Source: Burkholderia sp. Ac-20379
GTDB taxonomy: Bacteria > Pseudomonadota > Gammaproteobacteria > Burkholderiales > Burkholderiaceae
Reading direction: 5' to 3'
Length of the DNA stretch: 35,701 nt
Assembly: GCF_017104645.1 (NCBI RefSeq)
Contig: NZ_JAAGPF010000043.1
Coordinates: 1-35,701, forward strand
The notes under the pieces are model-generated. The model was not told where the DNA came from and did no database searches. It saw only the letters and a program-made list of their open reading frames with translations. Each line of letters starts with the position of its first letter. Position 1 is the first letter of the stretch. The translations under genes and the position numbers were made by a program. Below, in pieces: positions 31,886-35,701 of the stretch.

Positions 31886-32358
31886 GCGGGCTCCTTGGCG
31901 CCGGCTTCGGCTTCGGCGAGCAGCGCGTCGAATCGCGCCGGCGTCATGCGCGCGTGCGGTTCGTCGTTGATCATGGCAGCGGGCGATTGGGCGCAGAATC
32001 CGAGGCAATAGACGGATTCGAGCGCGACGTCGCCGTGGTGTCCGCCGTCGATGCGGCAGCCGGTGCGCGCTTGCGCGTGCGCGACCAGCGCTTCGCCGCC
32101 GAGGCTGCGGCACGCTTCGGCGCGGCACAGCTGGATCGTCACGCGCGCGGGCGGCGTGGTGCGGAAGTGGTGGTAGTAGGTGAGCACGCCGTGAACTTCG
32201 GCGCGCGACAGGTTCAGGGCTTTCGCGAGCAGCGGCACGCAGCCTTCCGGCACGTAGCCGGCTTCGTCCTGAATGGCGTGCAGGATCGCGACGAGGGATT
32301 GACCGGCGCGCGCATGTCGCGAGACAAGCGCGTCCGCTGAAACGGGGGATGGGGACAT
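31882..32358 (-). CDS. fdsG: NAD-linked formate dehydrogenase, gamma (NuoE-like) subunit
   Basis: A 158-residue NuoE-type thioredoxin-fold subunit binding one [2Fe-2S] cluster through Cys78, Cys83 (CRAEAC), Cys118 and Cys122 (YCLGFC). The helical N-terminus (LVAILHAIQDEAGYVPEGCV, then LSRAEVHGVLTYYHHF) is typical. It is the first gene of the operon. GGAGGAG lies just upstream of ATG 32358. It forms the NADH-side module with FdsB. Confidence 0.95.
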   Translation of the reverse strand: MSPSPVSADALVSRHARAGQSLVAILHAIQDEAGYVPEGCVPLLAKALNLSRAEVHGVLTYYHHFRTTPPARVTIQLCRAEACRSLGGEALVAHAQARTGCRIDGGHHGDVALESVYCLGFCAQSPAAMINDEPHARMTPARFDALLAEAEAGAKEPA

Positions 32359-32380
32359 CCGTGCTCCTCCAGGTCCTATA

Positions 32381-32407
32381 TGCTCGGTTGCTTCATATGT
32401 CCGAGCA
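32381..32407. promoter_or_regulatory. inverted repeat in the fdsG-fdsR intergenic region, candidate FdsR site
   Basis: TGCTCGG, 13 bases, CCGAGCA: a perfect 7-base dyad spanning 27 bp in the 128-bp divergent gap, close to fdsG. LysR-type sites are dyads of roughly this size. Binding by FdsR is an inference from position. Confidence 0.4.
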
Positions 32408-32486
32408 CTGGCGCTGTTGTTTGATCAAGTGGAAAAGACAATAAGCCGTTAGAATCCAGGTCGCAATAAGAAACGAGGTTGCATAA

Positions 32487-33569
32487 ATGATTCGAGTCGA
32501 ATGCGACGCACATCTGATCGTGCGCGACAGCGAAGGCCGCACCGCGAGCCTGTCGGACGTGGTGCCGTTGCTGGAACTGGTGGCCAGCACGGGCAGCATC
32601 GCCCAGGCTGCCGAAGCGAAAGGGCTGTCGTACCGGCACGCCTGGGGCCTGCTGCGGGCGCTGGAGGCCTGCGTGGGCGGTGCGCTGATCGAGACGGCGC
32701 GCGGCAAGGGCACCACGCTGTCCGAACTGGGCGCGGCCGTGGTCGGGGCGCAGCGGCTGGTGGGCGAGCGGCTCGGGGGGAATTTGCGGGCGCTCGCGGC
32801 CGAGGTGGCGAGCGAGCTGAACCGGCGGCTGACCCAGCATCCGGGCGCGCTGCGCATCCATGCGTCGCACGGCTATGCGGTGGCGGCGCTGGTGTCGTCG
32901 CTCGTCGACGGCCACGCGCAGGTCGACATCAAATACCGCGAAAGCGTCGAGGCCGTGAAGGCGCTGGCGCGCGGCGAATGCGATCTGGCCGGCTTTCACC
33001 TGCCGCGCGGCATGTTCCGCGAGAACTGCGCGCAGATCTACCGGCCCTGGCTCGACGATTCGCGCCACGTGCTGATTCACCTGACGCGCCGCAAACAGGG
33101 CCTGTTCATCCCGCGCGGCAACCCGAAGGGCGTGGTGGGCCTGGCCGACCTGGCGCGCGAAGATGTGCGCTTCGTCAATCGCCAGCCCGGCTCCGGCACG
33201 CGGATGCTGCTCGATCTGGCGCTGCGCGAGATCGGTGTCGATCCCGAGCGGATCAACGGCTACGCATCGGCGGAACTGACCCATTCGGCGATCGCGGCGT
33301 TCGTCGCGAGCGGCATGGCCGATCTCGGCTTCGGCGTCGAGCCGGCCGCGCATCATTTCGGGCTCGCGTTCATCCCGGTGGTGGACGAGGATTACTACTT
33401 CGCCTGCGAGCAGGGCCGGCTCGGCGAACCGCCGCTGGCCGACGCGCTGTCGCTGCTGCGCGACGAGCCTTACCGCGAGACGGTGGCCCGCCTCGACGGC
33501 TACGACCCGGCCGCCTGCGGCGCGCTGCTGTCGGTGGCCGACGGGCTGTCGGGCGCGACTTCGGTCTGA
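32487..33569 (+). CDS. fdsR: LysR/ModE-like regulator of the formate dehydrogenase operon
   Basis: A 360-residue regulator. The N-terminal ~100 residues form a winged helix (LLELVASTGSIAQAAEAKGL, SYRHAWGLLRALE). The C-terminal part is a molybdate/PBP-like sensor domain (RIHASHGYAVAALVSSLVDG ... FVNRQPGSGTRMLLDLALRE ... AFVASGMADLGFGVEPAAHH). The composition and the position divergent from fdsG match FdsR of Cupriavidus-type fds loci, where it controls the operon in response to formate. Start ATG 32487 has GAGG about nine bases upstream. Confidence 0.85.
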   Translation: MIRVECDAHLIVRDSEGRTASLSDVVPLLELVASTGSIAQAAEAKGLSYRHAWGLLRALEACVGGALIETARGKGTTLSELGAAVVGAQRLVGERLGGNLRALAAEVASELNRRLTQHPGALRIHASHGYAVAALVSSLVDGHAQVDIKYRESVEAVKALARGECDLAGFHLPRGMFRENCAQIYRPWLDDSRHVLIHLTRRKQGLFIPRGNPKGVVGLADLAREDVRFVNRQPGSGTRMLLDLALREIGVDPERINGYASAELTHSAIAAFVASGMADLGFGVEPAAHHFGLAFIPVVDEDYYFACEQGRLGEPPLADALSLLRDEPYRETVARLDGYDPAACGALLSVADGLSGATSV

Positions 33570-33704
33570 ACGCGGCCCGCGCGCCGAAACCGCCCGTAAT
33601 CAATAACCGGGCGTCGGCAATGCGCGCCGCGCGCATTTGCGCTACATTTTTCGCTTAGCCCACGATTACCAGCCCACGCGCCGCCAACCCGGCGCTCAGA
33701 CGTC

Positions 33705-33971
33705 ATGAAACTCCTTGCCAATCTCGCCGCCGTCGCCGTGACGGCCGGTGTGCTGTCCGCCGTCGCCTCGGTCGCTTTCGCGCAGAATTCTCCCGGCCTG
33801 CCGGGCGGCATCCTGAACGACCAGTTCCATTTCAACGAACATCCGCAGATGCAGTTCGCGGCGTCCGCGCCGTCGAAGAAGTACCAGTCGGGCAAGCGCT
33901 CGGAAGCGCGCAAGAAGGGCGACATGGGCGACCCGAACGGCTGCAACCTGCAGTGCCCGCAGGACAATTGA
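33705..33971 (+). CDS. small exported hypothetical protein
   Basis: An 88-residue protein with a strong signal peptide (MKLLANLAAVAVTAGVLSAV, cleaved near AFAQN). The mature part is short and charged (SKKYQSGKRSEARKKGD) and ends with two cysteines (GCNLQCPQDN). No known family. It is probably periplasmic. It is followed by a strong hairpin. Confidence 0.7.
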   Translation: MKLLANLAAVAVTAGVLSAVASVAFAQNSPGLPGGILNDQFHFNEHPQMQFAASAPSKKYQSGKRSEARKKGDMGDPNGCNLQCPQDN

Positions 33972-33996
33972 TCGGCCGCATGCGCCGGTTTCGACA

Positions 33997-34022
33997 GGTG
34001 TAGGCAGGCCCCTGCCTACACC
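33997..34022 (+). terminator. perfect 12-bp hairpin after the small exported protein gene
   Basis: GGTGTAGGCAGG, CC, CCTGCCTACACC: a perfect 12-base stem. There is no T run after it, so it may act as a terminator with help from other factors or as an mRNA 3' stabiliser. Confidence 0.5.
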
Positions 34023-34336
34023 GCACCTCGCCGAGATGCCGCCTGCGCGCGGCGCGGCGAACTGCCTCGCGGTTCCGTATTCCGCATTCCACTCTCCCAT
34101 TGTCGATAATCCGCGTCGCCTAACGGATTTACCGTCGGCCGCGCACGAATAAAACGATCGGACGACATGGGCGTATCGATTTCCCGTTTCTAAATAAGCT
34201 GTTTCGGCGACGCACGAAAAGCGGGTTGCGAACGATTCATCGGCATGAGTGTTTTCGGTATGATTGCGGTGCTTGAAAAACCGCTACGGGCAGGTATTCG
34301 CGCTCGAAAATAACTTTCTCGCATCGTGAGAGACCA
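34023..34336. other. gene-free stretch upstream of the LprI-domain lipoprotein
   Basis: Composition is more balanced than in the neighbours, with no convincing reading frame on either strand. It must hold the promoter of the lipoprotein gene, but I see no clear -35/-10 pair. Confidence 0.4.
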
Positions 34337-35281
34337 ATGAAATCGGCCAAATTCGTTTCCGCGGCGTTGTTCGCCGCGATGTTGCTTGCTGGGTGTGACA
34401 AAAACAGCACGCCCTCCGCCGCGCCTTCCGCGGCCGCTTCCAATACGGCTGCGACCGCCGGCCCGGCGCCCGATGCCGCGCCGGTCGCGCAGCCCGCGGC
34501 GCCTTCGCATAATTACGCGTTGAATCAGGATGGAACGTATGGCTATGAACCTGCTTTAAGCGAAGACGATATTCGTGCCGGCAAAGCCACGAAGGCACTG
34601 GTCATGATGCGTTACGTCGGCTTGAAGAGTGGCAGCTATGTATTGCTGATTCTCGACAGCGACAATCCGAACCTGGCGAGTCGCGTCAGTTGCCAGGCGC
34701 CTTGCAATTTCGCGAAATCCGAGTTGATTTCAGGCGAATCGGTTTTTAAAACCGAAACGTTGCGTGTCGCACCGAATTCGCTGATCGGCGCAATGATCGA
34801 AGACGCGATGGCGGGGCAACTGACTCCGTTCGGTCAGCAGGTTGCGACGATGCCTCAGCCTGTCAACGTGGCCCCGGCCCCGGCCCCGGCCCCGGCGCCA
34901 GCTCCGGCCCCGGCACCCGCCTCCACCGGCGCCGACTCGCAAGCCACGCCGATCCAGCCCGCCTCGGACACGCCGGACGGCGGTTCGCTCCAGCAAACGA
35001 GCTTCGATTGCACGAAGTCGAAGTCGATTCCCGAGTATCTCGTGTGCCACGACGCGGATCTTGCCGCGTCCGATCGGGATCTCGCTGCTACCTATCAGCA
35101 GGCCAAGGATGCGGCGACGGACAAGGCGGCGTTTGCCGACCGTGTGCGCCGACAGTGGAATTTCCGCGAAAAGAACTGTCGGGACAAGGCTTGCCTGGTG
35201 TCGTGGTACGCCTATCAGAAGCGCGTTTTGACCAAGATCGCGCAAACGGGCGACGCCAACGCTCAGGACAACGGCAATTGA
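34337..35281 (+). CDS. lipoprotein with C-terminal LprI-like domain
   Basis: A 314-residue lipoprotein. The signal peptide ends in the lipobox LLAGC (Cys20). An Ala/Pro/Ser linker follows, then a middle domain (YEPALSEDDIRAGKATKALV ... CQAPCNFAKSELISG) with two close cysteines. A pure Ala-Pro repeat at ~180-197 separates it from the C-terminal LprI/DUF1311-type domain: FDCTKSKSIPEYLVCHDADL, AASDRDLAATYQQAK, RRQWNFREKNCRDKACLVSW, with four cysteines for disulphides. LprI domains inhibit host lysozyme in some bacteria. That role here is possible but unproven. Asp at position +2 after Cys20 would favour retention in the inner membrane by E. coli rules. Confidence 0.75.
   Translation: MKSAKFVSAALFAAMLLAGCDKNSTPSAAPSAAASNTAATAGPAPDAAPVAQPAAPSHNYALNQDGTYGYEPALSEDDIRAGKATKALVMMRYVGLKSGSYVLLILDSDNPNLASRVSCQAPCNFAKSELISGESVFKTETLRVAPNSLIGAMIEDAMAGQLTPFGQQVATMPQPVNVAPAPAPAPAPAPAPAPASTGADSQATPIQPASDTPDGGSLQQTSFDCTKSKSIPEYLVCHDADLAASDRDLAATYQQAKDAATDKAAFADRVRRQWNFREKNCRDKACLVSWYAYQKRVLTKIAQTGDANAQDNGN
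34871..34918 (+). repeat. imperfect hexamer repeat coding (Ala-Pro)n
   Basis: About eight copies of a GCCCCG-type hexamer within the lipoprotein gene. It encodes the Ala-Pro spacer between the two domains. Copy changes would keep the frame and only alter spacer length. Confidence 0.7.
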
Positions 35282-35294
35282 GTCGAGGGTGCGG

Positions 35295-35323
35295 CGGCCG
35301 GGGTGCTGCCGCGCCCCCGGCCG
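35295..35323 (+). terminator. GC hairpin after the lipoprotein gene
   Basis: CGGCCGGGG and CCCCGGCCG form a perfect 9-base stem with an 11-base loop, 14 bases after the stop. There is no T run. Confidence 0.4.
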
Positions 35324-35517
35324 TCACGCCGATTGCGTCGTGTCGACACGAAGTAGTCACGAATTTGTGCGATGCAATGCGGAAAATCCGCACGCATTGC
35401 ACCATTTCGGGGATTTGCGCGCGGCGCTTCGCTTCGGCGTACATCGGTTCCGTTGGCCTGTGACGCGCCATTCTGCCGGTCGTAGTCTCGTGTCGATACC
35501 ACGCTCCGGAGTTCGAC

Positions 35518-35701
35518 ATGTCTTTCGAGATCAACAGCCCCAGCACCAACAACTGCAGCGGCCTGGGTTCGTTGGGCGGCGCCAATTCGTCGGTGCAGAG
35601 CCAGATCATCCAGATGATCCAGCAGCTCGAGAACGCGATGCATCAGTTGCTCGCGCGCATGGGGCTGGGTAACGACAACAATGTCGGCAGCGGCCCGTCG
35701 G
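35518..35701 (+). CDS. possible harpin-like secreted protein, 3' end outside window
   Basis: The first 61 codons of a gene cut by the right edge. GGAG lies six bases before ATG 35518. The product begins MSFEINSPSTNNCSGLGSLG with no Sec signal. It is rich in Ser, Asn, Gly and Gln, and continues with an amphipathic Gln-rich helix (QSQIIQMIQQLENAMHQLLA) and a Gly/Asn stretch (GLGNDNNVGSG). This layout resembles Hpa1/HpaG and HrpN-type harpins, which leave by type III secretion. The call rests on composition and pattern, not on a firm match. Confidence 0.4.
   Translation, partial: MSFEINSPSTNNCSGLGSLGGANSSVQSQIIQMIQQLENAMHQLLARMGLGNDNNVGSGPS

Noticed and set aside
27246..32011. Very long + strand frames opposite fdsA and fdsB
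   Set aside because: His/Arg/Ala-rich shadow translations. The minus-strand genes carry all cofactor motifs.
35433..35456. TTCG-N16-TTGG as an hrpII/PIP-like box before the harpin-like gene
   Set aside because: One mismatch to TTCG-N16-TTCG, and the nearest YANNNT (-10) lies 26 instead of about 30-32 bases downstream. Too weak to call.

Overview
The window is about 36 kb of a high-GC beta-proteobacterial chromosome. Gene content and codon use point to Burkholderia, and a plant-associated species of the gladioli/glumae/plantarii type is the best guess. The evidence is a GH28 pectinase, an fds-type formate dehydrogenase operon, a DUF4148 protein, a MocR regulator, a TcuC/CitA-type MFS carrier and a possible harpin-like secreted protein at the right edge. 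The species is an inference; the genes are read directly from the sequence.

Layout. (1) 2-1553, + strand: the 3' part of a MocR-type aminotransferase regulator and a small DUF4148 protein. (2) 1781-17938, - strand: a two-partner secretion / contact-dependent inhibition (CDI) locus, transcribed right to left as cdiA (2,956 aa, 9068-17938), its immunity gene, about 5 kb of AT-richer orphan toxin and immunity modules (3799-8719), and then cdiB (1781-3517). The cdiA-cdiI-...-cdiB order is the Burkholderia (bcp) order, but the CdiA C-terminus carries a VENN motif. (3) 18304-20782: a GH28 polygalacturonase (-) and a class I glutamine amidotransferase-like hydrolase (+) meet head to head, and both lack their normal 5' ends. 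(4) 20903-27018: a DUF2968 protein, an MFS carboxylate carrier, a TPR-glycosyltransferase and a FAD monooxygenase. (5) 27080-33569: fdsGBA-D, an NAD-linked molybdenum formate dehydrogenase operon without fdsC/fdhD, with the divergent regulator fdsR. (6) 33705-35701: a small exported protein, an LprI-domain lipoprotein and the first 61 codons of a possible harpin.

The richest part is the CDI orphan array. I can read at least eight immunity or toxin modules. They include a membrane-immunity family in three states of decay, an Imm42-like gene whose toxin was cut off by an IS3 remnant, three nuclease-type toxin remnants and two further hydrophobic modules. One 119-bp segment copies an internal part of cdiA and is joined to the last codons of a lost toxin. 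Four modules keep a very tight toxin-stop/immunity-start arrangement, three of them as an ATGA overlap. Toxin parts are broken or lack start codons, while most immunity genes stay open. This fits C-terminal replacement by recombination followed by toxin decay and retention of immunity.

The fds genes together would oxidise formate to CO2 and reduce NAD+. FdsG and FdsB form the diaphorase part, FdsA carries the Mo-cofactor and Fe-S centres, and FdsD is the small delta subunit.
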